A stretch of DNA of 64,000 nt. Origin: Austropuccinia psidii. Its lineage: Eukaryota; Basidiomycota; Pucciniomycetes; Pucciniales; Sphaerophragmiaceae. The translations under genes were made by a program, and so were the position numbers. Every line of letters starts with the position of its first letter. Position 1 is the first letter of the stretch. This document shows, in pieces, positions 44,339 to 55,278 of the stretch. The stretch spans positions 9,853,888 through 9,917,887 of the forward strand of contig JALGQZ010000014.1 of the NCBI GenBank assembly GCA_023105745.1, in the 5' to 3' direction. The notes under the pieces were generated by a model. It worked only from the letters and a program-made list of their open reading frames with translations. It ran no database searches and was not told the origin of the DNA.

Positions 44339-46498
44339 TGTGAGCCTATGAGGTATGTATAACATACCCATAAGGCCACAAATAACTTTATACACTGTTA
44401 AAATTGTCTTCAACAGACTTTTTAATTCAATTTAAAATAAAAAATAACAAGAAATAAGTATAACTTTTTTTTGGATAAACAAAGTTATAAATATTATGTT
44501 ATTTTTGGATTCTACACCAAAAATAACCTAGGGTACATACATAAGGTGTTATACCCAAAAACACTTATTTCTGATGTTAATAGAAGGTTTAAGAATCTCA
44601 CAGTACTAATGTAGCATTTTTAACATTTTTTCAAAATTGTTAAATTTAAGCTCAAAGAAGCTTAAATTTAAAGTTGCATAATGTTTATGCAAACTTCCCA
44701 AAATTTTAGTTAAAATTGAGGTGTGGTGTATATTTACTGAATTGGCTAAGGATTTGCCATACAGAATGTAAATCCTGCGTGAGCTCAATTTAAAAGGGTT
44801 TAAGGCCATAGTATGGCTTTAAATAAATAAAAGGGCAAAATCCACGCAGAAAAGTGGGACAAAGGAAAAAGACCAAATAGAGGTGGGGTACCCAGCTTTT
44901 TGGATCTGCAAGGATTCAATTAAGGTTGTCCACCTGTATTGGAGGATTTTTAACCTTATTTAAACTTCAAGATTAGACTTTAATCCAACCTTAAGGTTTA
45001 AACTGGTTTTATCCCAATTTGGACAGGAATTTCAAGCTGCCAAAGGGTAAATCCCAATATGCAGGCTTGAAATCAAGGTTTTAAGAACTTTCAAAGCTTA
45101 ATTAAGCTTAAAAAGCTTAAATTTTTAAGTTTTCAAGCATTAAAACCTTATCAAAACTTAAGGTTTGGTGTGTATTGCTATTTTAAGTGGAAAAATAGCA
45201 ATAACTTCAAAAATTCATTAAAAATCCAATTCTTAATTGGTTTGCTTTAAATTTTCACACATCTTACAATTTAAAATTATCTACATATAAATTAAATTTT
45301 AGGTATCTTTTCTAAACAAATTTCACGGGTAATTAGCCTGGAAATTTACTCTTTTAATTAAAACTTAAAGAAATTTATAATTGCTTTAAAAATAATTAAA
45401 AATTGAGTTTAAGAGATTTCTGCTTGAAACTCTATTTTTAAGGTGTTCATTTGATGAACTTTAATATAAATAATTTTATTTATATTAAAAACTTAAAATA
45501 GTTAGTTTAAATGAGGATTAAATTTACGTGGAGTTAAGAATAACCCTGTTAACTTTAAATTGGAATTAAAATGAAGTTACCTTAAGTTAAGAACTTTATT
45601 TTTAAGCATGGTTTTTCAGTTTTTACCTGAGAATGCCCTCTATGTCCATTATGAATCATGAGAGCTGCTCTTAAGACGTAAAAAGAGTCTTTTTATCACT
45701 GTTTTTGTCCATCATCAATTATTAATCCAATCATATTAGAAATTTAAACAGGTAAAGTTTTATTGAATATAAAATCTTATTATTAAAGTAATTCTTAAGT
45801 TGTTTTATTCTTTATTATTTAAAATAAAAGAATTGAAATCATAGAATTTAGATTATTGTTGTAATCACCAATAATATATTTTATTGTATAAAATTAATCA
45901 GCTTACATATCTTTTGAAATCCACAAATTCCTCTTAAAAACTCTTTGATCATAATTTTTATTATAAAAAGTTGTTTTATCTTTTAAATTATTGATTTTTG
46001 GCGTGCTTTTAACTTATAATAATTATTTAATATAATAACTGTTGTTGTTTGACTTGCTGTATTAAATAAATACTATAAGTAAGTTTTCTCTAAAATTTTT
46101 TTTTTTTTGATCTAGTATTAGTTTTTTTATATAGAATTTTTATTCTACAAGAATTATTTCTGCACAGTGTGTGTTTAATTCTTTTTAAAAATAATATTTA
46201 TATTATTTATAAGTAGTTAATATTCATATTTTCCACGTGTAATTGTCTCATTAAGAGCTTTACACTTCTTATTGTTATACCTGTCAGTGACTATAACAAT
46301 AATAGAATAATTATATTTTTTTTATTATTATAATCTTATAATAATAATTAAATTCTTTTTTTTATATGATTATTTTTTAATAATTATATTTGAATTTGTG
46401 GTTGTAATATTTCATTATATTATATATTTCTACTGAGGACAGTCATAGTACTCTTGATTTTGCTACTATTATCAAGAGTTTCATAGACAAACCTTACA
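44339..46498 (+). repeat. 5' LTR of the nested Gypsy element
   Basis: 2160 bp. Near the start GGTATGTATAACATACC is a short palindrome. A TATA-like GTAAAAAG at 45678 is followed 74 bp later by AAACAG|GTAAAG at 45746-45757, a good splice donor. Ends in the shared box TTTCATAGACAAACCTTACA. Confidence 0.9.
45678..45757 (+). promoter_or_regulatory. LTR promoter region and conserved splice donor
   Basis: The TATA variant GTAAAAAGAG at 45678 corresponds to CATAAAAGGAG at 56069 in the older LTR, which is closer to consensus. The donor AAACAG|GTAAAG (exon end 45751) has counterparts in every LTR of this and the 28191 family. A transcript starting near 45710 would carry a short first exon. Confidence 0.45.
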
Positions 46499-46518
46499 TT
46501 TGGGGGCCTGGCCGTGAT
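46499..46518 (+). other. Candidate primer-binding site
   Basis: TTTGGGGGCCTGGCCGTGAT starts directly after the 5' LTR and matches 16 of 20 bases of the site after the other Gypsy 5' LTR (26812-26793). GC content is far above the surroundings. Primer tRNA not identified. Confidence 0.5.
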
Positions 46519-47045
46519 TTTAACCAATTTTTGGGACATAAATCATATTCTAGACCTTATTTTACTATTTTTTGACGTAAAATTGCCATATTTATCTTAA
46601 TATTGGCTTTTTGGGGACTTATCCCTTATAAATAATCTTTATAATATTGATAAAGTTATTTTTTCTTAAGAATATTGTTTGAAACAATATACACTTGAGT
46701 GACTTGGAATAAATTTCTTTTGTCTAACTAGTGGCTTTTTCACATCACAGACTTGAAATTTATTCTTTGAGTTATTCTAGTATAAAGTGAATAATAATAC
46801 AATTTTGATTAATAAACTTGTTAATTGCATAATTATTATTTCTTTAAAGAAAACAAAAAATCAAATAAAAAATTTAAAAATTAAAAATCTTTACTAAAAA
46901 TATTTTTTCTTTTATCCTAGACATTTTTCTTTATTTTTGACGTAATTTGCCATAAATTACATTAAAACAACTCTATTCAATAAGTTGAGTTTATGAGTTA
47001 TTTTTATTGCTTGATAAAATAGCTTATATTTTTATTTTTCTCTAG
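46519..47045 (+). other. Non-coding leader, predicted part of intron 1
   Basis: AT-rich, with almost no ATG. It ends in a pyrimidine-rich 3' splice site (ATTTTTCTCTAG, ending 47045). With the LTR donor at 45751 this gives a predicted 1294-bp intron that removes U5 and the primer site from a spliced RNA. Confidence 0.4.
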
Positions 47046-47162
47046 TGTCATCAATTAGAGACAGCTCTTCAGACTCTGAAGCCTCAGAGTCTAGTATTGA
47101 AATTCAGACTTGCCCAGCACCAAGGGGCTTAATAACCAAAGAACCCTTTAAAGGTCCAGCAG
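47046..47162 (+). other. Predicted exon 2 of the accessory transcript
   Basis: 117 bp, open in the frame SSIRDSSSDSEASESSIEIQ then TCPAPRGLITKEPFKGPA. It is bounded by CTCTAG| and CAG|GTGAAT. It contains no ATG, so it would be leader unless the frame starts further upstream. An acidic Ser/Glu-rich peptide is encoded if it is translated. Confidence 0.45.
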
Positions 47163-47224
47163 GTGAATTCAATCCATTCTTAGTCTATTTTTTATTAAAA
47201 TTGACATTCAATGACTCCTACTAG
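47163..47224 (+). other. Predicted 62-bp intron containing the gag start codon
   Basis: Donor CAG|GTGAAT at 47163 and acceptor CTACTAG| ending 47224. Removal joins GGTCCAGCAG to AAGTGGAAG, giving GPAEVEVITPSNQ in one frame (phase 1). The gag ATG at 47211 lies inside the intron. The same arrangement and phase occur at 26350-26414. Confidence 0.5.
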
Positions 47225-49022
47225 AAGTGGAAGTAATTACTCCATCCAATCAAATGGATCTGGACCAGGACATTCCAGTCACAAATCCAAAAGACAAGAA
47301 TGTCAGCCCAGAGGAGAGGCATAAATGGAGGATGCCAGAACTTCCAACAGTTCCCAAAGGTTAGCCAGAACTTTTGAACCTCTTATTGAGAATCCAGAAG
47401 CTGACATAACTGCTCTTGCTGTTAGACCTGAATCATTTCCAACAGGCGGCAGTGGAGATTTACCAGTGTCAGTACAAGAACTGGTTTATGGCCACCAAAC
47501 AGCAAGAGTGGGAACTTCTCCCAAGTCTTTGGATAGGCACCATGAACTCTTATCTTCAAGTGAAGAAGCTCATTGGGCCAGAAAAGACAGAAGAACTTCT
47601 GAAGGGTTGGACACCAATGTCTTGCAAAAGAAAAGTTCAACAGATAAAAGCTTGGTTGAAAAACCAAAGCATGTTATCCAAGGATCAGAAGAAGAAGTTG
47701 GCCCAAGGCAAGGAAAACAACCAAGTGGAAGCTCCCCAAGCATCCACCAGCAAAACTCTGCCTCAACAAGTGCCAAGCAAGCCCAAGCAAGCCCCAAAGA
47801 CCAATCAGAAGGGCAAGCAAAAGGCAAAGGGAAAGGCAAAGCCCAAGTGGAACAAGCCTTACCCACAGAATTACAGAATCCCAAAGAAATAAAAGACAGC
47901 CATGGACAATGTGTTCAACATGGCAAGAACTCTGATGGAATTCAAGAACAAGGAGGAGGAAAGATTGAGCCAATCTTTCCCAAAGAAATAGATCTTGTTA
48001 AGCTTGTAACTCAATTTGAATCTTGTAGTAAAGAAATTATCACAAAGCTTAAAACATTTGAGTATATCCAACAAAAGCTGGGTAATGAGATATTACAAGT
48101 GAAAGACCAACAAAAGACCATTATTGGCCTTAAAAATGTTAATAAAGACAATATTCTGTCTTTGACGCAAATTTGTGCAAGAATTGAGTCTAAAGTTGCT
48201 TTGCTCAATCAACCAGATGACAATTCAATTTCTTTTATAACTGGACAGTTAAGAGAATTGAAATTACAAGTTCAAAACTTGGAAAATTCAACTGGTCACA
48301 ATGCAGCTCTTTTCCAAGAACAATTGGAAAAAAGTGATAAAGCAAGACTTGAATTGAAAGAGGAAATTCAATCAAGTATTAATAATATATCACTGAAAAA
48401 TGAATTGCCAAGGAAATCCACACCAATTCTTGACAGAAATGTGCTTAATGATTTACATCATACCATTTCAAGTAATGAGGTGGAAACTGCTTGCAATTTC
48501 AAAGACATTCCAAAATTAGAGGAATGGACAACCTTAAATGGTGAAGGAGAATATAATCATATGGAATTTATGAAAACAATTGATATGTTTAAAGAAGACT
48601 TTAACATACCAGATGAATACATAAGTGCCAGATTACACTCATTATTTACCAGATCAGCAAAGAAATGGTATTACAAAATGAGACAAGACCAAGGTAAACA
48701 TTCTTGGCCTTGGTGGAAAGAACAAATCATTTCCAAATGGAAAAATGATTCCTGGAGATTTAGAATGGAAAATTCTTTTGAAGAAACCATTTTCAATATT
48801 GAGAGGGACAGGCCCATGTCTTGGTTTCTTAAACAGAAGGACAGATTAACTGCCCTTTGTCCTGATATGTCTGAAACAATGGTACATAAAAGGATATTAA
48901 GAAAGTGTGGTGGTGACCTTGAGCATGCTATAAGAAGCAGATGTATTGAGCCTTGCTCTATAGAAGATTATATCAATGCTGTGGAGGACATCACTACTAG
49001 AACAAAAACTGGAAGAAATTAG
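47211..49022 (+). pseudogene. Gypsy gag (one nonsense codon, truncated by a second)
   Basis: Starts MTPTRSGSNYSIQSNGSG. TAA at 47322-47324 interrupts it, after which the frame is open from 47325 for 565 codons. The N-terminal 200 residues are polar and overlap the +1 ORF. A coiled-coil-like segment follows (IKPIF to about residue 390 of the 47325 frame). The capsid-like Gag domain has EWTTLNGEGEYNHMEFM, KWYYKMRQDQGKHSWPWW and CGGDLEHAIRSRC. TAG at 49020-49022 stands where Trp is expected, and a frameshift follows before the zinc knuckle. Gag would form the particle and bind element RNA. Confidence 0.85.
47225..47991 (+). pseudogene. +1-frame accessory ORF overlapping gag, exon 3 (nested Gypsy)
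   Basis: From the 3' splice site the +1 frame reads EVEVITPSNQ; its first ATG (47254-47256) gives MDLDQDIPVTNPKDKNVSPE and then ERHKWRMPELPTVPKG. Stops at 47362, 47407 and 47890 break it; the original end is TAG at 47989-47991. The core EWELLPSLWIGTMNSYLQVK and LLKGWTPMSCKRKVQQIKAW is followed by a strongly basic Lys/Pro/Gln tail and YRIPKK...AMDNVFNMARTLMEF. This matches the +1 ORF of the Gypsy element at 18655. Family not recognised as any standard Gypsy domain; function unknown. Confidence 0.65.
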
Positions 49023-49049
49023 TCCAAATCCCAATAGACAACAAGACTA

Positions 49050-49549
49050 ATGGGAAACCAATTTCAAAGCCAAATAAGCCACAAGACAGACTTCCTTTGA
49101 AATGTCACAAATGTGGAAGTACCTCTCATTTAGCTAGCACTTGTCCAAAGAAGACAAGAATCAATGAGATAAATGTTGAAAAAGTGGAAGACACAAAAGA
49201 ACCAACTGATGTATCTTTACATGAAAGTGATTCTGAGCCTTCAGAAGAAGAAGAAGTACCAGAGGAGCTTAGTATAGAAAACATTAATTTTTCTTTTGAA
49301 GTCACTGAGGTACACACTCATTTACCACAGTATAGTGATGAATTTATGGATCTCATACATGTGCAAGATGCTAAAATGCAAAAAACCAAACCTGCCAGAG
49401 GTAAAGGTTATACAGGTGGTTCATCTTGTATCACTAATATTGTGATAAACAACACAGAAGCCAAGATACACCTTGACTCAGGTGCTTTTTCACTTGTGTT
49501 GGAAAAGATTATCTTGACAAGGTTTATACCAATTGGAAAGACAAATTAA
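49050..49549 (+). pseudogene. Gypsy zinc knuckle and protease
   Basis: CHKCGSTSHLASTC is an intact CCHC zinc knuckle. An acidic linker (SDSEPSEEEEVPEELS) leads to the protease segment KIHLDSGAFSLV with active-site DSG near residue 128 of the 49097 frame. A frameshift in the T-rich run after GAF moves the rest of protease (YLDKVYTNWKDKL) to another frame. Protease would process Gag-Pol. Confidence 0.8.
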
Positions 49550-50598
49550 TGCCAATTGAAGGTATAAAATTCAGCATTGCTAGCCAAAATATGCACCCTT
49601 TGGGTATATTTGAGGCAGCAATTATATTTCCCCATCCTGCAGGAAGTATAAGATTGTAAGTTGAAATTGTTGTCATGAATAATTGTACTTCACAACACTT
49701 TATACTTGGGAATGATTATATCAATATTTATGTTATTGATATTAATAATCATAAAGACAAGTATTTCACTATAGGGGAAAATAAAAGACAAAAATTTGCT
49801 TTTCCTCTATAAAAAAGAGAAATTACTGTCATTAAACAAGTAAAAAATGTTAATAAGGAAAAATTTGTGTCAAATCAATTGATTGAAGCACAAATTAGTC
49901 CTGAATTAACTCTAGAAATGAAGGAAGAACTGATTGGAATTTTATTTCAATACAGGGAAGCCTTTGCTTCAGATAATGAACCACTTGGGGCTATAAAAGG
50001 CCATGAAGTGGACATTATGCTTAATGCGGAAAGGCCTTATCTGCCACTATTAAGAAGACCAGCTTACCCAGCTAGCCCTAGGGCTAGAGAAGCATTAGAA
50101 AGTCATATTAATGAACTAATGAAACTGGGAGTTCTTAGAAAAGTTGGACATAATGAGGAGGTAGAAGTCACAACTCCAGCAATGATTACTTGCCATAATG
50201 ATAAGTCAAGGATGGTTGGTGATTTTAGAGCACTGAATACCTATACTATTCCAGACAGGTATCCAATACCTAGAATTCATGAGACTTTGACTCAATTATC
50301 CAATGCAAGATTCATTACTTCCATGGATGCTCTGGAAGGCTTTCATCAGAATGTTTTGACACCTCATGCTAGGAAATTACTGAGATTAATTGCTCATTGT
50401 GGGATTTATGAGTATTTGAGAATGCCTTTTGGTATTAAAAATGCACCCTCTCATTATCAGAGAATGATGAACACCATCTTCCCACATGAATTGTCAGAAG
50501 GATGATTAATCATTTATATTGATTACATTATCATTTGTTAAGAAACCTGGCAATTACATTTAGGGAGACTTTCATTAGTACTTAAGAAAATTCTTCAA
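49550..50598 (+). pseudogene. Gypsy protease end and reverse transcriptase fingers/palm
   Basis: The protease C-terminal part reads IEGIKFSIASQNMHPLGIFE, with TAA codons at about 49656 and 49810. From 49867 the reverse transcriptase is clear: RPYLPLLRRPAYPASP, SRMVGDFRALNTYTIPDRYP, SMDALEGFHQN, RMPFGIKNAPSHYQRMMN. TGA at 50503 stands for Trp. The catalytic box then reads YIDY: the second Asp codon is TAC at 50524-50526. A TAA follows shortly after. Polymerase function is lost. Confidence 0.85.
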
Positions 50599-52833
50599 GT
50601 GAACATGAAAATATCTCTTAAAAAATGTAATTTTGGGTTTCATGAGTTAAACGCTCTAGGACATGTAGTCTCAGGACTGAGCCTTGGTGTTGACAAAAAC
50701 AAAGTGGCTGCAGCTTTACTGAAGCAAATGCCCCAGAACAAAAAAGAAATGATGTCTTTTTTAGGGTTTGCCAGTTATTATAGGCAACACCTTATAGATT
50801 TTGCAATCCATGCCAGATCATTATACAGAATTTGTGATCAGCAATCTGTTTTTGAAATGACACAGGAGAGGATTCAAGCATATGATAAAATCAAGTATTC
50901 CTTGACCAATGCACCATTATTATTAATGCCAGACTGGAAACTTCCTTTCAAGCTGTATATTGATGCATGTGGTGAAGGTTTAGGAGCTTCTCTTCATCAA
51001 GCTCAAATTATAAATGACAAACCTTATGAAGGTCCAATTTGTTTTATTTCAAGACAAATTAAACCTACTGAGGCAAGATATGGAGCTAGCCAAATGGAGT
51101 GCCTTTGCCTTGTTTGGGCTTTGGAAAAACTTCATTACTATCTTGATGGTAGTGTGTTTGAAGTAATTACTGATTGTAATGCAGTAAAATCACTTCTTAA
51201 CATGAAAACTCCAAACAGACACATGTTAAGATGGCAGATTGCTATACAGGAGTATAGAGGCAATATGACCATAGTACATAAAGCTGGAAATATTCATAAG
51301 AATGCTGATGGCTTAAGTAAATTGGCATTACCAAATACACCTGATAACCCTTCCTATGTTCCTACAAGTGCAGAACCTCAAATTCCAATTGAAGGAATTA
51401 ATATCACAGATGTTGGAACAGAATTCTTTGATGAAGTTAGACAAAGCTATAAGCAAGATAAGAATTGTCATATTCTTACTGCTCTACTTGACAAAGACTG
51501 CAAAGTTGTAGCCTTGGCTAATTCTCTGGATGATATTTGGAAAACATCTTATGATAATTGGAGATTCCATTTGTTTGATGGCATACTATATTATAGATCT
51601 AAACACACATGTGTCATGGTCCTATGTAGCAGAATGTTATTCAACACAATACTACTAGAATGCCATGATAGCATATATTCTGTACATCTGTCTGAAGACA
51701 GAACCATGGAAAGAATTAAGACATGTGCCTGGCGGCCATCTTGGAGAAAAGATGTCATTGAGTACTGTCACAGTTGTGATAGATGCCAGAAAGCCAATAA
51801 AGCTACTGGTAAAAGATTTGGTTTAATGATCCATATTCAAGAACCAAGTACCCCATGGGAAGTGGCTCACATGGATTGGGTAACTGCCTTACCACCTGGA
51901 GTTGATAAAAGTTACAATGCAAGTCTTGTTATTGTGGACAGATATGGCAAAACACCAATCTTCTTACCATTTCATAAAGATGACACAGCTATGGATACAG
52001 CTCTTTTGATTTGGAATATAGTGATATCCCATACTGGTCTCTTTAAAAATATTATCAGTGATAGAGACCCAAAATTCACATCAGCCTTATGGAATAATTT
52101 ACATAAGCTTTTGGGTACAAAACTATCATTCTCAACAGCCTACCATCCACAAACAGATGGGCTGGAAGAAAGAATGATTCAAACCCTTGAGGACATGATC
52201 AGAAGATTTTGTGCTTATGGCCTGGAGTTTAAAGATTCTGATGGCTTTACCCATGATTGGTGTACTCTTATACCAGCATTGGAATTAGCCTACAAGACCT
52301 CCATCCATGCTTCAACAGGCAAAACTCCTGCAATGTTGGAAAAAGGATGGAACCCCAAACTTCCAATTGATACTTTGAAAAGAGATCTGGTTGATATTTA
52401 TCCAACTGCTCCAAGCTTTAAGTTATTGCCTGATAAAGTGAGACATCATGCAAATCAAAGCATGAATGATGCCTTTGAATATGCTAAACAGAAATGGGAT
52501 AAAAGTGATAAGAGCCCAGAATTCAAATTAGGGTATTTAATACTAGTTTCAATCTTGAATCTTAATAATATTAAAGGCCCAAAGAAATTGAAAGATTCCT
52601 TTGCAGGACCATTTATTATTAAAGCCCTTCATGGGACAAATGCAGTACAATTAGAACTGTCAGGAGAATTGGAAAACAAACATCCAACTTTTGCTGTCAG
52701 TCTAGTAAAGCATTACACTTCAAGTGATAAGGAATTATTTCCTTTGAGAAATGAAACACCCTTAGAAGTACCCCCACTAGATCAAAGTGAGGAGAAAAAA
52801 TGTACTAAACTTCTTGAAAGAAAGAATACTTAG
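50599..52833 (+). pseudogene. Gypsy reverse transcriptase thumb, RNase H and integrase
   Basis: 744 codons. Starts inside reverse transcriptase ([20 protein letters not shown]); RNase H has [27 protein letters not shown] and [11 protein letters not shown]. Integrase zinc ligands [14 protein letters not shown] and [12 protein letters not shown] are complete. The catalytic triad is D426 (HMDWV), D488 (SDRDPKF) and E524 (DGLEERM), with 35 residues between the last two. A GPY/F-like module follows ([31 protein letters not shown]). It is a separate frame only because stops upstream cut pol. Integrase itself looks intact; the gene as a whole does not. Confidence 0.88.
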
Positions 52834-52972
52834 GGGAAAAAATGAAAGAGAATACTTAGTCAGGTATAGAAATCCACAACATTAAGATGAATGGATTGTA
52901 GAAAACAAAATAACTGATTCCCAAATGTTTCTCGGAAGACTCAGACATGAGAGAAGACCAATTGCTCAATGA
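52834..52972 (+). pseudogene. Gypsy chromodomain remnant
   Basis: After the TAG at 52831-52833 and a frame change the sequence reads RGKNEREYLVRYRNPQH, a stop, then DEWIVENKITDS and LGRLRHERRPIAQ before TGA at 52970-52972. This is the chromodomain fold region typical of chromoviruses. Confidence 0.7.
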
Positions 52973-53097
52973 AAAGTTTGAATTGTGTGCTTTAAATACT
53001 TAGAAAAGTAGAAGTAGAGAGGTTGGACAGTGGATTATACCCCCCCAAATAACTTGGGGGTATACTACAAAAGGAAAATTGTGGTACAATTTCTTTT

Positions 53098-53110
53098 TGG
53101 TGGTAGGGAA
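53098..53110 (+). other. Polypurine tract of the nested Gypsy element
   Basis: GGTGGTAGGGAA ends at the start of the 3' LTR. It is less pure than the tracts of the other elements. Confidence 0.6.
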
Positions 53111-55278
53111 TGTGAGCCTGTGAGGTATGTATAACATACCCATGAGGCCACAAATAGCTTTATAAGCAGTTGAAATTGTCTTCAACAGACTTCTTAATTG
53201 AATTTAAAACAAAAAATAACAAAAAATAAGTACGACTTTTTTTTGGATAAGCAAAGTTATAAATATTATGTCATTTTTGGATTCTACACCAAAAATAACC
53301 TAGGGTACATCCATAAGGTGTTATACCCAAAAAGACTTATCTCTGATGTTAATAGGAGGTTTAAGAATCTCACAGTACTAATGTAGCTTTTTTAACATTT
53401 TTTTAAAATTGTTAAATTTAAGCTCAAATAAGCTTAAATTTAAAGTTGCATAAGGTTTATGCAAACTTCCCAAAATTTTAGTTAAAATTGAGGTGTGGTG
53501 TATATTTACTGAATTGGCTAAGGATTTGCCATACAGAATGTAAATCCTGCGTGAGCTCAATTGAAAAGGGTTTAAGGCCATAGTATGGCTTTAAATAAAT
53601 AAAAGGGCAAAACCCACACAGAGAGGTGAGACAAAGGAAAAAGACCAAATAGAGCTGGGGTACCCAACTTTTTTGATCTGCAAGGATTAAATCAAGGTTG
53701 TCCACCTGTATTGGAGGATTTTTAACCTTTTTTAAACTTTAAGATTATACTTTGATCCAACCTTAAGGTTTAAACTGGTTTTATCCCAATTTGGATAGGA
53801 ATTTCAAGCTGCCAAAGGGTAAATCCCAATATGCAGGCTTGAAATCAAGGTTTTAAGAGCTGTCAAAGCTTAAATAAGCTGCAAAATTTAAGGTTTCAAG
53901 CATTAAAACCTTATCAAAACTTAAGGTTTGGTGTGTATTGCTATTTTACGTGGAAAAATAGCAATAACTTCAAAAAGTCATTAAAAATCCGATTCTTAAT
54001 GGATTTGCTTTAAAGTTTCACACAGCTCACAATTTAATATTATCTACATATAGATTAAATTTTAGGTATCTTTTATAAATAAATTTCCTGGGTAATTAGC
54101 CTGGAAATTTACTCTTTTAATTAAAACTTAAAGAAATTTATAATTTCTTTAAAAATTAATTAAAAATTGAGTTTAAGAGATTTCTGCTTGAAACTCTATT
54201 TTTAAGTTGTTCATGTGATGAAATTTAATATAAATAAGTTTATTTATATTAAAAACTTAAAATAATTAGTTTAAATGAGGATTAAAGTTACATGGAGTTA
54301 AGGATAACCCTGTTCACTTTAAATTGGAATTAAAATTGAGTTACCTTAAGTTAAGAACTTTATTTTTAAGCATGGTTTTTCAGTTTTGACCTTAGCACGC
54401 CCCCTTTATCCATTATGAATCATGAGAGCTGCTCTGAAGACATAAGAAGAGTCTTTTTATCACTGTTTTTGTCCATCATCAATTATCAATCCAATCATTT
54501 TAGCAATTTAAACAGGTAAAGTTTTATTAAATATAAAATCTTATTATTAAAGTAATTCTTAAGTTATTTTATTCTTTATTAATTAAAATTATAGAATTTA
54601 AATCATAGAATTTAGATTATTGTTGTAATCACCAATAATATACTTTATCATATAAAATTAATCATCTTAAATATCTTTTAAAATCCACAAATTCCTCTTA
54701 AAAACTCTTTAATCATAATTCTTATTATAGAAAGTTGCTTTATCTTTTAAATTATTGATTTTGGCGTGTTTTTAACTTATAATTATTATTTAATATAATA
54801 ACTGTTGCTGTTTGACTTGCTGTATTAAATATTATAAGTAAGGTTTCTCTAAAATTCTATATTTTATTTTATCTAGTATTAGTTTTTTTATATAGAATTT
54901 TTATTCTATAAGAATTATTTCTGCACAGTGTGTGTTCAATTCTCTTTATAAAAAATATTTATATTATTTATAGGTGGTTAATATTCATATTTTCCACATG
55001 TAATTGTCTCATTAAGAGCTTTACACTTCTTATTGTTATAACTGTCAGTGACTATAACAATAATAGAATAATTATAACTTATTATAATTATTATATTTTT
55101 TTTATTATTATATTCTTATAATAATAATTAAATTCTTTTTTTTATATAATTATTTTTTGATAATTATATTTAAATTTGTGGTTGTAATATTTCATTATAT
55201 TATATATTTCTACTGAGGACAGTCATAGTACTCTTGATTTTGCTACTATTATCAAGAGTTTCATAGACAAACCTTACA
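53111..55278 (+). repeat. 3' LTR of the nested Gypsy element
   Basis: 2168 bp, collinear with 44339-46498. The donor AAACAG|GTAAAG is conserved at about 54511. The antisense 67-codon frame (53378-53581, MALNPFQLSSRRIYILYGK) is also present in the 5' LTR. Confidence 0.9.

Larger units (their letters stand above)
44339..55278 (+). mobile_element. Full-length Ty3/Gypsy retrotransposon, 10.9 kb, nested in an old LTR
   Basis: LTRs at 44339-46498 and 53111-55278 (TGTGAGCC...CCTTACA) differ at roughly 5% of the positions I compared. Target duplication GTTCT (44334-44338) and GTTTT (55279-55283), one base changed. The interior carries a leader with conserved primer site, gag overlapping a spliced +1 ORF, CCHC knuckle, protease, reverse transcriptase, RNase H, integrase, GPY/F module and chromodomain remnant. 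A handful of stops and frameshifts disable it, but integrase and most of RNase H are intact. Confidence 0.92.

Noticed and set aside
44339..55278. RIP-type mutation as the cause of decay
   Set aside because: Some stops look like C-to-T or G-to-A changes (TGG to TAG or TGA), but indels and transversions are also common, and RIP is not established in rusts. Dinucleotide indices could not be calculated here.
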